From positions 1 to 22,807 of IMG/VR virus record IMGVR_UViG_3300046001_003660: a DNA stretch of 22,807 bases; one strand, written 5' to 3'. The position numbers and the translations under genes were made by a program. Positions 1 to 8,482 of the stretch are shown here, one piece after another (within the stretch, counting starts at the first letter, position 1; every line of letters starts with the position of its first letter). The stretch comes from a virus. The notes below the pieces were generated by a model. The model ran no database searches and was not told the origin of the DNA. It saw only the letters and a program-made list of their open reading frames with translations.

Positions 1-1
1 G

Positions 2-280
2 GCACTACCAGCATCAGGACAGATTAGTATGGACGATATTAGAATTGAATTAGGTGTTCCATCTCAATCACCTTTTGGTTTGAATGAAGCAAGGAATGGG
101 ACATATGTAGCAATTAATCCTTGTTCTACATATAAACCACCATCATCAGGACAGGTAAGTTTAGCAAGTTGGTATGGATATAATCATACACAAGTTTGTG
201 TTTATCAATATTGTTGTGGATATGACGCAAGTGATTGTTGTGACGCAATAAACGATTATGAAACTAATTGTAATTTATAA
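2..280 (+). CDS. Phage structural protein, C-terminal part (5' end outside window)
   Basis: The frame is open to the left edge, so this is the tail end of a longer gene; the ATG at 29 is probably internal. The visible residues begin ALPASGQISMDDIRIELG and continue into a SWYGYNH stretch. This style (short SGQISMDDI segment, then SLASWYGY) recurs in virion proteins of Bacteroidota phages, as I recall them. The last 40 residues are rich in cysteine (CVYQYCCGY, SDCCD, TNC), so disulfides or metal binding are possible. It sits 12 nt before another cysteine-rich protein and upstream of tail genes, so a tail or adsorption-apparatus component is the likeliest role. The exact function is not recognised. 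Confidence 0.6.
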   Translation, partial: ALPASGQISMDDIRIELGVPSQSPFGLNEARNGTYVAINPCSTYKPPSSGQVSLASWYGYNHTQVCVYQYCCGYDASDCCDAINDYETNCNL

Positions 281-292
281 AAATTAAAAAGT

Positions 293-814
293 ATGAGTAG
301 AGAAGTATTTACAACTTGTAGCACATTAGCGGTAAGTTGTGTATTATATCAAGAAGAAGCAAGAACTAATTTATGGGGAGCAGGAAAATATTATGATGGA
401 GTTACTTGTTGGATAGTTAATAGTAGTGGAGAAATAACAGGAACGGCAACTTGTGTTTCAACAGCAACAATAGCTTGGACTTATAGTGAGACAGGTGGAG
501 CAGTCGGACAAATGAGATTATATGTTAATGGCACAGCCGTTGAAACAAGAGAAAATACATCAAGTGGAACTTGGACGGGAGTAGAAACAGGAGATGAAAT
601 ATACGTTCAGGTTGAACTTTTATCCTCTTGTAGTGGTTTTGATGACGCAGGAAATGTATATAGTCAGAGTAATAGAGGAACATTAACAGACGCTGCTTGT
701 TTTGTAGCATCAACAGGAACATATACATCACCAACATATACAGTAGTAGCGGGAGATTTAGGAAACACAATTACATTAGACACATACGCAAGTTGTGAAA
801 GTGGTTGTTTATAA
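293..814 (+). CDS. Cysteine-rich hypothetical structural protein
   Basis: 173 residues with no signal peptide or membrane segment. The composition is Thr/Ser/Gly-rich with strand-like segments (GQMRLYVNGTAVETRE, DEIYVQVELLSSC), so an all-beta, Ig-like or virion surface fold is plausible. Cysteines occur in spaced pairs: CSTLAVSC near the N-terminus, GVTCW and TATC around residues 38-54, SSC, AAC, and ASCESGC at the very end. The cysteine-rich style resembles the preceding gene, and the two probably act in the same structure. It is followed by a 30-nt gap before the propeller gene. Family not recognised; a tail-associated or appendage role is inference from position. Confidence 0.6.
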   Translation: MSREVFTTCSTLAVSCVLYQEEARTNLWGAGKYYDGVTCWIVNSSGEITGTATCVSTATIAWTYSETGGAVGQMRLYVNGTAVETRENTSSGTWTGVETGDEIYVQVELLSSCSGFDDAGNVYSQSNRGTLTDAACFVASTGTYTSPTYTVVAGDLGNTITLDTYASCESGCL

Positions 815-844
815 TAACGAACTAATTGTTTATATTAACAATAT

Positions 845-1801
845 ATGGTAAATAAAGTATTACAGATGGGAGGCAATATACATCCACTTATTATTGACGC
901 AAGTTATAATGATGGTCTTGGTCTCTGCAACCCCTCAATTTTCAACGATAATGGTGAGTTGATAGTAAATGTAAGGTCGGTTAATTACACCCTCCTACAC
1001 AGCGAAAATAAGATTATATATGGAAATAGGTATGGACCATTAGCGTATATCAATCCTGAAAATGATGTAAAATTAAAAACAAGAAATTGGAGGGTATGGT
1101 TAGATGATAATTTTAATATTAATAGATGGAACATTATTAACACAAGTCAATTTGATATTACGCCTGTATGGGAGTTTTATGGATTGGAAGACGCAAGAAT
1201 AGTTAAGTGGAATGAAAGATTATATTGGACGGGAGTAAGACGAGATGTTAAAACTGACGGACAAGGTCGTATGGAACTATCAATGATAGATGAAAAGTGT
1301 AATGAGGTAAGTAGAAAGAGAATTGAAGCGCCTGACCCAACATCTTATTGTGAAAAGAATTGGATGCCCATTATAGATTTACCATATCATTATATTAAAT
1401 GGACTAATCCATTAGAGATAGTTAAAGTAGATGTAGAAACAAATACAAGTGAGGTGGTTATATCTAAACCACAAATAGGAGAATTAAATGATTTAAGAGG
1501 TGGAACACAGGTAATACCTTTTGGTAAAGGACACTTATGTATAATTCATCAATGTAAGTTATGGTATAACGCAGCAGAAAATAGAAATGTATTATATACT
1601 CATAGATGGGTATTGTTTGATAAAGATTGGAACATAGAACATATATCTAATTCATTTAGTTTTATGAATGGTGATGTAGAGTTCGCTACGGGTATGTGTG
1701 AGTATGAAGGTGAATTACTTATCACATTTGGTTTCCAAGATAATTGTGCTTTTCTTCTTCGTATCCCATTAAATAAAGTTAAAGAATTAATATATGAGTA
1801 A
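845..1801 (+). CDS. Five-bladed beta-propeller, GH130-like glycan-active or glycan-binding protein
   Basis: 318 residues. The pattern resembles the GH130 / glycosidase-related five-bladed propeller group: an early CNPSIF segment, the GLEDARIVKW motif (residues about 116-125; GxED(P/A)R is characteristic), RGGTQVIPF with a following HQ pair, and a C-terminal ITFGFQDNCAFLLRIP strand. GH130 enzymes phosphorolyse or hydrolyse beta-mannosides, and relatives in large viruses and phages can be fused to or sit beside glycosyltransferases. No secretion signal is seen. It overlaps the next, TPR-like gene by 8 nt, implying coupled translation and a joint job. Possible roles are modification of virion or host glycans, or glycan recognition at the tail. 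The fold call is moderately sure; catalysis is not established. Confidence 0.6.
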   Translation: MVNKVLQMGGNIHPLIIDASYNDGLGLCNPSIFNDNGELIVNVRSVNYTLLHSENKIIYGNRYGPLAYINPENDVKLKTRNWRVWLDDNFNINRWNIINTSQFDITPVWEFYGLEDARIVKWNERLYWTGVRRDVKTDGQGRMELSMIDEKCNEVSRKRIEAPDPTSYCEKNWMPIIDLPYHYIKWTNPLEIVKVDVETNTSEVVISKPQIGELNDLRGGTQVIPFGKGHLCIIHQCKLWYNAAENRNVLYTHRWVLFDKDWNIEHISNSFSFMNGDVEFATGMCEYEGELLITFGFQDNCAFLLRIPLNKVKELIYE

Positions 1802-2351
1802 ATTACAAGATAAGTTAGAACAATATATAATGTTCCCAACTAATCAAGAAACATTATTTGACTTGGGTTGGGAGTATGAGGTGATAGGACAGACAGCAGC
1901 AGCGGTTGGTTTCTATTTGAAGACCTGTGAGTTTGGTAATGATTTAGATTTACATTATGAAAGTTTATTGAGAATATCAATTTGTTTTGGACTACAAGGA
2001 AATAGAAGATGGATTCAACGAAGTTTTTTATTTAGAGCAATTAGTTTATCACCTAAAAGACCCGAAGCCTACTACTTATTATCTAAACACTACAACGAGA
2101 TTGGTGATTGGGTTGAGAGTTATACATACGCAATTATGGGTGATGAAATTGGAACTAACATAAAAGGAACAAGGTCATATCTAACATTTCAAGGTAAGAT
2201 AGGATTGAAACTTTTACGAGCAGAAGGAGCCTTCAAGACAGGATTATTTGATGAATGTAGAGAATTATATAATGAAATGAAGAATGATAAACGAGCAACT
2301 CCACACTTTTTGGAATTAGTGGAGGAAAGATTAAAAGAAAAAATAAAATAA
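1794..2351 (+). CDS. TPR-like helical repeat protein
   Basis: 185 residues, almost entirely helical, with TPR-style units: LFDLGWEYEVIGQTAAAVGFYLKT (broken here as residues about 22-45), LLRISICFGLQGNRR, RPEAYYLLSKHYNEIGDW (about 85-102) and a final FKTGLFDECRELYNEM. The spacing and the Ala/Gly/Tyr pattern fit tetratricopeptide repeats, which usually mediate protein-protein contacts. Its start ATG lies inside the last codons of the propeller gene (8-nt overlap). TPR proteins often accompany glycosyltransferases and glycan enzymes in phages and giant viruses, so a partner role for the propeller protein is a reasonable inference. It ends 1 nt before the tape-measure start codon. Confidence 0.55.
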   Translation: MSKLQDKLEQYIMFPTNQETLFDLGWEYEVIGQTAAAVGFYLKTCEFGNDLDLHYESLLRISICFGLQGNRRWIQRSFLFRAISLSPKRPEAYYLLSKHYNEIGDWVESYTYAIMGDEIGTNIKGTRSYLTFQGKIGLKLLRAEGAFKTGLFDECRELYNEMKNDKRATPHFLELVEERLKEKIK

Positions 2352-2352
2352 T

Positions 2353-4677
2353 ATGGCAGACTTTAAAGAGTTCAAGGTTAAATTAGTAGTAGATACTAGT
2401 GAAGGAACAAAAAATGTTGAGACAACAATCAACTCCCTTGAAGATTATAATAAAATATTAGATGACTTAAATAAGAAGAAGACCAAACCAGGTATTTCAA
2501 AAGAAGAGATTGCAGCAATAGATAAAGAGATTGCACATCTTGGTAAAACTTTTACCGATAGTGGTAATAGTATGAATAAGTCATTAGTGGCATCCCAAGC
2601 AAATCTAAAACAATTAAAGAAGGATTTAAAGAATGTTACAGCAGGAACACCTGAATGGACTAAGTTAAAAGAAGAGATTAATGATATGGAAGATGCCCTC
2701 AAATCATCAGGACAAGGGGCAGACAACTTCGCAGAAATTATTGGAACATTACCAGGTCCTATTGGTGATATAGGTAGTAAGGTTGGAGGATTAATTGATA
2801 ATGTAAAAATATTCAGTGGTATTAAATTAGATGCAATTAAAGGTTCATTTAAAGCGTTAGGTGATGATATATTGAAGACAGGAAGTCAATTATTGAAACT
2901 TACAGGTATAGAAAAACTTTATACTGCAACTACCGTATTGATGGGTAAGGCTTTAAAGTTAGTTGGTATTGAAGCGAAGGCAGGAGCAATAGGAGTAAAG
3001 ATTTTTTCAGGAGCCTTAGTGGCAACAGGTATTGGAGCAATCGTTGTTGGATTAGGTATGTTAATTAGTTACTTTATGACCTTGGGTGAAGAGAGTGATA
3101 AGACCGCAAGTAAGATAAAAAATATGAACGCGGCAATCGCCAATACGGATAGAGTTTCAGCACAACGAAACGCAGAAGAGATTGCAAGAGCAAAAGCAAA
3201 AGGAGCAACTGAAACTGAATTATTTAATATCAAAAAAAGACAAGACCAAACCGCATTAGATGAAGCAAGAAAAAATTATAAAGAACAAACTGAACTTATT
3301 AATGCAGCAAGGACTAATGAAGAACAAGCAACAGAAGGATATAAAGAAGCGTTATTAGCAAGGAGTGAAGCGGCAAAAAAAATAGACGCACTTAAATCAC
3401 AAATGTTAATTGATGGTTATAATGAAGAAGCAAGAATTAATGGTGAGACAAAAAAGAATAATGAAAAGATTGAAGAGGATAAGAAAAAAGGTATTAAGGA
3501 AGTTAAGAAAGTAGTTGTAAAGACAGAAGAAGAAATACTAAAAGAAAGAAAAGAAGGTTATGAAAAATTATTAGTTGAGTTAGACAAATATCTTGATAAA
3601 GAAGAAGATAAAATATTAAAAAGAAGAACACAAACCGCAAGAAAAGAAACTCAAATATTAACTGAAAAGTTGATTAAAGGTCAAATTACACAAGAAGAGT
3701 TTGATGCAACATCTGTTGAAAATAATATTAAAAACCTTCAACAAAAACAAAAGGACGATGAAGATGCAGGAACAAAAAGATTAGCACAATTACAAATCAA
3801 TTATGCAGGTCAATTACTTGGATTTGAAGAATATATAAACGCTTATAGAGAACAAGAAGCACTTAATGAAGAATTAAATGTTGAAAATGAAAATCTAATT
3901 ACAGAAGCAGGATTAGCAAGGGACTTATCTAAAAAACAAAAACAATTAGAGCAAGAAAAAGGTTTCGCAACTATGATGGCGGATTTAGATAAAGCCTACA
4001 CTGACGCAATCATACAAAACAAAATGTCTGTGGCAGATGCCGTTGGTTCATTAGGAAGCACATTACAAGGTTTAGCAGGAGATAGTAAAGAATTAGCAAT
4101 CGTTGGATTGTTATTAGAGAAGGCGGCAGCAATCGCACAAGTAGTAATTAGTTCAAACGCAGTGGCCTTTAACATTAGGAAAGCCTATACAACACAACCA
4201 CCAACTATCGGCATCCCTCCTTTCATATTTCCAAACCCCGCCTTCTTTATTGAGCAAGCAACAAGAACATCATTATTAGCGGCAAACCGATTAAACGCAG
4301 GAGTTGCAATAGGTTCAATAGGAATATCCGCAGGAACAGGTATTGCAGGAATTAATAGTGCTTTCAAACAAAAAGAAAAGAAACAATTTGGAGGAATATT
4401 ACAAGGACCTTTACATCAAAACGGAGGTATAACAACTCCTTATGGTGAATTAGAAGGAGGAGAATATGTTGTTAATAGAGCATCAACAATGATGTTTAGA
4501 CCAACATTAGATAGGATTAATGGACTTGGTGGTGGAGTTGGAGACTTGACTACTACGGGAAATAGTAATACATTGAATGGTAATTATCAACCAATCATTA
4601 AGACCTATGTTGTAGCATCAGAAATGTCTTCACAACAAGAAACTGATAGAATAATAAAAGAAAGGAGTTTATTTTAA
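2353..4677 (+). CDS. Tail tape measure protein
   Basis: 774 residues. The N-terminus (FKVKLVVDTSEGTKNVETTINSLEDYNKI) matches the usual opening of Bacteroidota phage tape measures. Long coiled coils follow (about 30-120 and 260-520, rich in Lys, Glu, Gln and Ala). A hydrophobic segment at about 210-240 (LVATGIGAIVVGLGMLISYF) is typical of the membrane-active part, and a second hydrophobic region lies near 570-660. The C-terminus carries a Gly-rich GGILQGPLHQNGGI and EGGEYVVNR motif, common in these proteins. The family sets tail length and takes part in DNA passage. By the usual rule of about 0.15 nm per residue the tail would be near 115 nm, so a long-tailed virion is likely. No tail-assembly chaperone pair is visible upstream. 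Confidence 0.9.
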   Translation: MADFKEFKVKLVVDTSEGTKNVETTINSLEDYNKILDDLNKKKTKPGISKEEIAAIDKEIAHLGKTFTDSGNSMNKSLVASQANLKQLKKDLKNVTAGTPEWTKLKEEINDMEDALKSSGQGADNFAEIIGTLPGPIGDIGSKVGGLIDNVKIFSGIKLDAIKGSFKALGDDILKTGSQLLKLTGIEKLYTATTVLMGKALKLVGIEAKAGAIGVKIFSGALVATGIGAIVVGLGMLISYFMTLGEESDKTASKIKNMNAAIANTDRVSAQRNAEEIARAKAKGATETELFNIKKRQDQTALDEARKNYKEQTELINAARTNEEQATEGYKEALLARSEAAKKIDALKSQMLIDGYNEEARINGETKKNNEKIEEDKKKGIKEVKKVVVKTEEEILKERKEGYEKLLVELDKYLDKEEDKILKRRTQTARKETQILTEKLIKGQITQEEFDATSVENNIKNLQQKQKDDEDAGTKRLAQLQINYAGQLLGFEEYINAYREQEALNEELNVENENLITEAGLARDLSKKQKQLEQEKGFATMMADLDKAYTDAIIQNKMSVADAVGSLGSTLQGLAGDSKELAIVGLLLEKAAAIAQVVISSNAVAFNIRKAYTTQPPTIGIPPFIFPNPAFFIEQATRTSLLAANRLNAGVAIGSIGISAGTGIAGINSAFKQKEKKQFGGILQGPLHQNGGITTPYGELEGGEYVVNRASTMMFRPTLDRINGLGGGVGDLTTTGNSNTLNGNYQPIIKTYVVASEMSSQQETDRIIKERSLF

Positions 4678-4689
4678 TACTTATATAAT

Positions 4690-5970
4690 ATGAAAATAGT
4701 TGAATTACTAATAGATGAAGATGAAAGTTTAGCGGGTGGTGATGCAATCGCACTCGTAGAACAACCTGCTCACGAGAGCAATTTTTACGCCTTTTCCGCA
4801 GAACAATTATTGTTCGGTGATGAAAATAAAACTACCATAACATTATCAGAAGAGCAAAGTGATATGGTATTAGAAGAGTTTGAAAAGGTAGGTATAACAC
4901 ACAGAAACTTTTTAATGGGAGGATATGTTGTTAAAGATGTAAAAGCACTTGGAAACATTAATGTTAATCTATTGAAGGAAACTTTTGGTAGTATTAGTAT
5001 TGGTAGAGGTTATGAACCTGATGCTGATAGAATGGGAAAATCACTTTTGGATTATCAAGATGGTATGGGTAAATATAAAGTTCGTTTCCGTTATGTCGCA
5101 AGACCAGGTCGTCCATCAATATTACCTACATCAAGAAAGTTTTGTAAAAGAATGATTGATAGTGATAAGGTATATACATTTGAGCAGATAGACAACACCA
5201 TCAAAAACGGGTTTCAGGACACTTATCCTAACACTTGGGGTGAATGTTTCTTCAAGTTCGGAGGACCTAACTGCGGACATATATGGATTATGGTTACGTA
5301 TCAAGAAGTGTTTAATGAAGACAACGAAAAAACATTGAAGAGAATAGCGTCAGAAAATAGAGGAAGGAAAGCACAGGAAGCAGGTAGTAATATGAACGAA
5401 AGAACATTAAACAATCCTAAACCTTCAACAAGAAGAAACGCAGGAGTAGGTCAATTCTCAAATGAGGTTTCATTTACCGCCTTAGATAAAGAAACATTCA
5501 AGGACGAACAAACAAAAAAACAATTATTAGCAGGACCTATATTAATCCCTGATAAATTAATTTATAGAAGAGAACCAATAACGGGTGGTGAGTATTATGT
5601 GTTTTTCAGTAAAAAGACAACTGAAAGTATAGCGTATAAGTATATGAAAGACAAATATGTGTCTAACGCAAATATAGAACATAACCCAAATGAACCTCTA
5701 AAAAATACTACATTAGTAGAAAGTTGGATTATCACAGACCCTGAAAATGATAAATCCCAACAATATGGTTATACATTACCAGTTGGAACTTGGTTTGGAA
5801 TTGTAAAAATTGAAGATAAGGATGATTATGAAAAGTATGTTGAAAGTGGTGTCGTTAAAGGATTTTCACTTGAAGGATATTTTAGTTCTAAATTAGTTCA
5901 GTTTTATAACACCAAAATAGGTTATGACGAATATATATTAAATGAGATAGTTAAATTATTAAATGATTAG
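4690..5970 (+). CDS. XkdF-like capsid maturation (prohead) serine protease with N-terminal extension
   Basis: 426 residues. The C-terminal 150 residues fit the XkdF putative phage serine protease family: GPILIPDKLIYRR (about 282-294), an IEHN histidine (H331), LVESWIITDP (about 342-351), PVGTWFGIVK and VVKGFSLEGYFSS, where S393 is the expected nucleophile. The N-terminus IALVEQPAHESNFYAF is the typical lead-in of such head proteins. The middle (about 128-240) is a separate module with RKFCKRMID, WGECFFKFGGPNCGH (Cys/His, possible metal site) and an ASENRGRKAQEAGSNMNERTL tail. It lies directly upstream of the scaffold-like and capsid genes, as expected for a maturation protease. The stop is TAG and the next gene begins around it. 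Confidence 0.75.
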   Translation: MKIVELLIDEDESLAGGDAIALVEQPAHESNFYAFSAEQLLFGDENKTTITLSEEQSDMVLEEFEKVGITHRNFLMGGYVVKDVKALGNINVNLLKETFGSISIGRGYEPDADRMGKSLLDYQDGMGKYKVRFRYVARPGRPSILPTSRKFCKRMIDSDKVYTFEQIDNTIKNGFQDTYPNTWGECFFKFGGPNCGHIWIMVTYQEVFNEDNEKTLKRIASENRGRKAQEAGSNMNERTLNNPKPSTRRNAGVGQFSNEVSFTALDKETFKDEQTKKQLLAGPILIPDKLIYRREPITGGEYYVFFSKKTTESIAYKYMKDKYVSNANIEHNPNEPLKNTTLVESWIITDPENDKSQQYGYTLPVGTWFGIVKIEDKDDYEKYVESGVVKGFSLEGYFSSKLVQFYNTKIGYDEYILNEIVKLLND

Positions 5971-5971
5971 T

Positions 5972-6829
5972 ATGAACGCATCAGAAAAATTAGAACAAAT
6001 TAAAAACTGGTTATTCACTTGGAGTAAAGAAACATTTACAAAATACACATTACTTGATGGTAGTGTTGTAGTTGTTAATGGTGAATTGAAAGAAGGAGCA
6101 AAAGTTTTTAAGCAAAACGAAGATGATAGTATGAACCCTCTTGAAGATGGTGAGTATATATTAGCAGGAAGAACATTAAAAGTAGCAGCAGGATTTATCG
6201 GTTCAATATACACAGCCGATGAAATACTTGATAGTCCAAGTGTCCCGCAAAGAATAAAAGAAGAAATAAAACAAGAAAAAATGAACGAAACTAAATTAAA
6301 GTTTATGGCTGACGCCTTGGTTGATGGAACGGAAGTATCCATATCAGGAGACAAAATTGAAGCAGGACAAGATATTCGTATTATGAAAGATGGTGAAGAA
6401 TTATTACCCCCATCAGGAGAACACGCGTTAAAGTCAGGTGTAATTGTTGTCGTTGATGAAACAGGAAAAATCGTTGAAGTGAAACCAATGGAAGAAGAAA
6501 AATTAGAAGATAAAATGAAACCAATGGAAAAAGAAAAAGAAGAAGAAAAAATGGGCGATAAGTCCATTGATGAAACTACCGATGGTAGTAGTAAGAACAT
6601 TCAACAAGTAATGGCCGAGGTAATGGCAGCAGTTGAAGAACTTAAAAAGAAAATGGGCGAGATGGGAGACAACTATACTAAAATGAAAGAAGAGTTAGGT
6701 AAGTTCTCAAAACAACCAAAAGACGAACCAATTAAAAGAAACCAAGGTAATTACAATAATAATTATCAATTTGGTAGTGGAACAAACTCGAGAGTGGAAA
6801 TGATTGAAAAAATGAGAAACTCACAATAA
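5972..6829 (+). CDS. Capsid scaffold-like protein with two repeated beta domains
   Basis: 285 residues from the ATG at 5972 (MNASEKLEQIK); an in-frame ATG at 5963 would add three residues and overlap the protease stop. Two copies of a small domain can be aligned: LLDGSVVVVNGELKEGAKVF...DGEYILAGRTLKVAAGFIGSI (broken across about 24-70) and LVDGTEVSISGDKIEAGQDI...SGEHALKSGVIVVVDETGKIVEV (about 110-170). Then comes a very acidic/lysine-rich linker with repeated MEEEKLEDKMKPME segments, and a helix at about 210-245 (VMAAVEELKKKMGEMGDNY). The high charge, coiled coil and position between protease and major capsid protein support a scaffolding role that is cleaved during maturation. The name is by position and composition, not by a recognised family. 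Confidence 0.6.
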   Translation: MNASEKLEQIKNWLFTWSKETFTKYTLLDGSVVVVNGELKEGAKVFKQNEDDSMNPLEDGEYILAGRTLKVAAGFIGSIYTADEILDSPSVPQRIKEEIKQEKMNETKLKFMADALVDGTEVSISGDKIEAGQDIRIMKDGEELLPPSGEHALKSGVIVVVDETGKIVEVKPMEEEKLEDKMKPMEKEKEEEKMGDKSIDETTDGSSKNIQQVMAEVMAAVEELKKKMGEMGDNYTKMKEELGKFSKQPKDEPIKRNQGNYNNNYQFGSGTNSRVEMIEKMRNSQ

Positions 6830-6857
6830 TAAATAAAAAAAAATAAAAAAAAAATAA

Positions 6858-7802
6858 ATGAGCAATTTAAAAAAATATAATTTTAGTTTTGATTTAACAG
6901 GACTACAATCTTATACAGAACAACGCACTAATCAATTAATTAGTGAAAGTATTTTAACAGGAGACTGGGCATCACAAGTTCAAGTTATTCCAAATGTAAA
7001 AGGAACACAAGAATTAAACGTATTGTCTTCTTCATTAACAGCGCAAGCAGGTGGTTGTGGATGGGCACCTTTCAGTGGTAATTCAACTACCTTCACACAA
7101 AAATCAATTACATCGGTAAAAAATCAATTCCAAGAGGAATTATGCACAGATGATTTAGAGTCATTTTGGTATCAAACATTATTGAAACCAGGTCAATACT
7201 ACGATAGTCCTTCTGATATTCCATTTGAAGAATATCTTGTTAATTACAAGGTTCAACAAGTTAAGGAAGCAATTGAGTTGGATTTATTCCAAGCAACAAC
7301 AGGAACTACAGGTTATGATGGTTTCTTGAAATTAACAGGAACAGGTTATACAGGTGATAATGTTACTTATGTAGCATCAGCATCAGGTGTAACTTCATCT
7401 GATATTGGTAATAGTGTTGATGCTTTAATCGCAGCTTTACCTGATGCAATCGCAGCAGCAAAAGATGGTATAGTAGCAATGTCTTGGAGTAACTTCCGTA
7501 AATACACAATTTGGGTGAGAGATAAAAACTATTTCTATCTTACAAGTCCTGGTGACGGACAGACAGGGATATTACATCCGGGTTCTAATTTTATGGTATT
7601 ACCTGTGCACGGACTTACAGGTTCTAACAGAATATTTACATCAAAAAAATCTAACTTCTATATAGGAACAGATTTATTAACAGACTTCTCTTCATTCAAA
7701 ATGTGGTATAGTATGGATAATCAAATCGTTCGTATGAAGTGTCAATATCGTATCGGTGCTCAAACAGGAGCGGACGTTATTGCATCAAATGGTTTAGCGT
7801 AA
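6858..7802 (+). CDS. Major capsid protein (HK97-type)
   Basis: 314 residues. It starts MSNLKKYNFSFDLTGLQSYTEQ and includes SESILTGDWASQVQVIPNVKG, a FEEYLVNYKVQQVKEAIELDLFQ helix (broken at about 134-156, the spine-helix-like stretch), SWSNFRKYTIWVRDKNYFYLT, and a C-terminal FYIGTDLLTDFSSFKMWYSMDNQIVRMK segment (broken at about 268-295). The last is strongly reminiscent of Bacteroidota phage capsids. Size, location right after protease and scaffold-like genes, and a dedicated terminator-like hairpin just downstream all fit the most abundant virion protein. No N-terminal cleavage site can be assigned by eye. The upstream gap (6830-6857) is almost pure A/T. Confidence 0.8.
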   Translation: MSNLKKYNFSFDLTGLQSYTEQRTNQLISESILTGDWASQVQVIPNVKGTQELNVLSSSLTAQAGGCGWAPFSGNSTTFTQKSITSVKNQFQEELCTDDLESFWYQTLLKPGQYYDSPSDIPFEEYLVNYKVQQVKEAIELDLFQATTGTTGYDGFLKLTGTGYTGDNVTYVASASGVTSSDIGNSVDALIAALPDAIAAAKDGIVAMSWSNFRKYTIWVRDKNYFYLTSPGDGQTGILHPGSNFMVLPVHGLTGSNRIFTSKKSNFYIGTDLLTDFSSFKMWYSMDNQIVRMKCQYRIGAQTGADVIASNGLA

Positions 7803-7817
7803 TTATAAAAAAAAACA

Positions 7818-7838
7818 AAAGGGGTGAAAGTCCCCTTT
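7818..7838 (+). terminator. Hairpin after major capsid gene (weak terminator or processing site)
   Basis: A seven-pair stem, AAAGGGG with CCCCTTT, closes a 7-nt loop 15 nt after the capsid stop. Only three T residues follow inside the stem and no U tract comes next, so termination should be partial. It may act mainly to protect the 3' end of the capsid message or reduce readthrough into the next gene. Confidence 0.55.
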
Positions 7839-7874
7839 AACAAAAATAAATAAAAAAAATTAAATATATATACA

Positions 7875-8426
7875 ATGGCGTGTTCAGTAACCACAGCTTA
7901 TTCTCTTGGGTGTAAAGGTGGAGTTGGAGGAATTAGGAGTCTATTTTTATTTAGTGATATTATTACAGGTGTAACTTATACATCAGGCGGAACCAACAAT
8001 GAGGTGGTGTCTGATATAGCAGGAACAGGAACCTTGGTAGAGTTTCAACTTTATAGAGGCGGTAGTAATTTCGCTGAAACGATGGCGGCAGACCCTGCAT
8101 CAGGGACAGTAGTTTATACACAAACAATTACTGCTTTATTCAGGGACTTCAATAGTCAATTAAGAAACCAATTTTCATTATTAGCAAAATCAGGGACAAT
8201 ACAAGCAATCGTAAGAACAAATAAAGATGAATATATTTTATTCGGTGTAGATTTTGACGGCGGAGACGCAACTGCAATTAACCTTGCAAGCGGAACTGCT
8301 TATACGGATAGACAAGGATATGATGTAACTTTAACTTTCTTACAACAAAATCCTTCATCTTTTGTTGAAGTAACGAATAATAACTTACAAGCGGCACTTA
8401 CTGGTATTACAGTAACAGCGGCTTAA
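7875..8426 (+). CDS. Probable tail tube / major tail protein
   Basis: 183 residues, beta-rich and without membrane segments. It opens MACSVTTAYSLGCKGGVGGI and ends with a TVTAA-like strand. The FGVDFDGGDATAINLASGTAYTDRQGYDVTLTFLQQNPSSF region (about 122-162) has the layout (Gly-rich turn, SGTAYTDRQGY, then a strand) that I associate with Bacteroidota phage tail-tube or similar ring-forming structural proteins. It is flanked by two hairpins, so its transcript level can differ from those of the genes on either side, which would suit a highly expressed tube subunit. A head-decoration protein is the main alternative. Confidence 0.5.
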   Translation: MACSVTTAYSLGCKGGVGGIRSLFLFSDIITGVTYTSGGTNNEVVSDIAGTGTLVEFQLYRGGSNFAETMAADPASGTVVYTQTITALFRDFNSQLRNQFSLLAKSGTIQAIVRTNKDEYILFGVDFDGGDATAINLASGTAYTDRQGYDVTLTFLQQNPSSFVEVTNNNLQAALTGITVTAA

Positions 8427-8448
8427 TAAGAAATAAAAAACCAAAATA

Positions 8449-8478
8449 GGGTGGAGCACAAGTTCCGCCCTTTTTTTT
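8449..8478 (+). terminator. Rho-independent terminator
   Basis: The stem GGGTGGA (8449-8455) pairs with TCCGCCC (8464-8470), one G-T wobble, 8-nt loop, followed by eight T residues. It lies 22 nt after the stop of the probable tail-tube gene and only 4 nt before the next start codon, so readthrough must feed the fibre/portal part of the block unless a promoter there has escaped notice. Confidence 0.8.
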
Positions 8479-8482
8479 AGAT

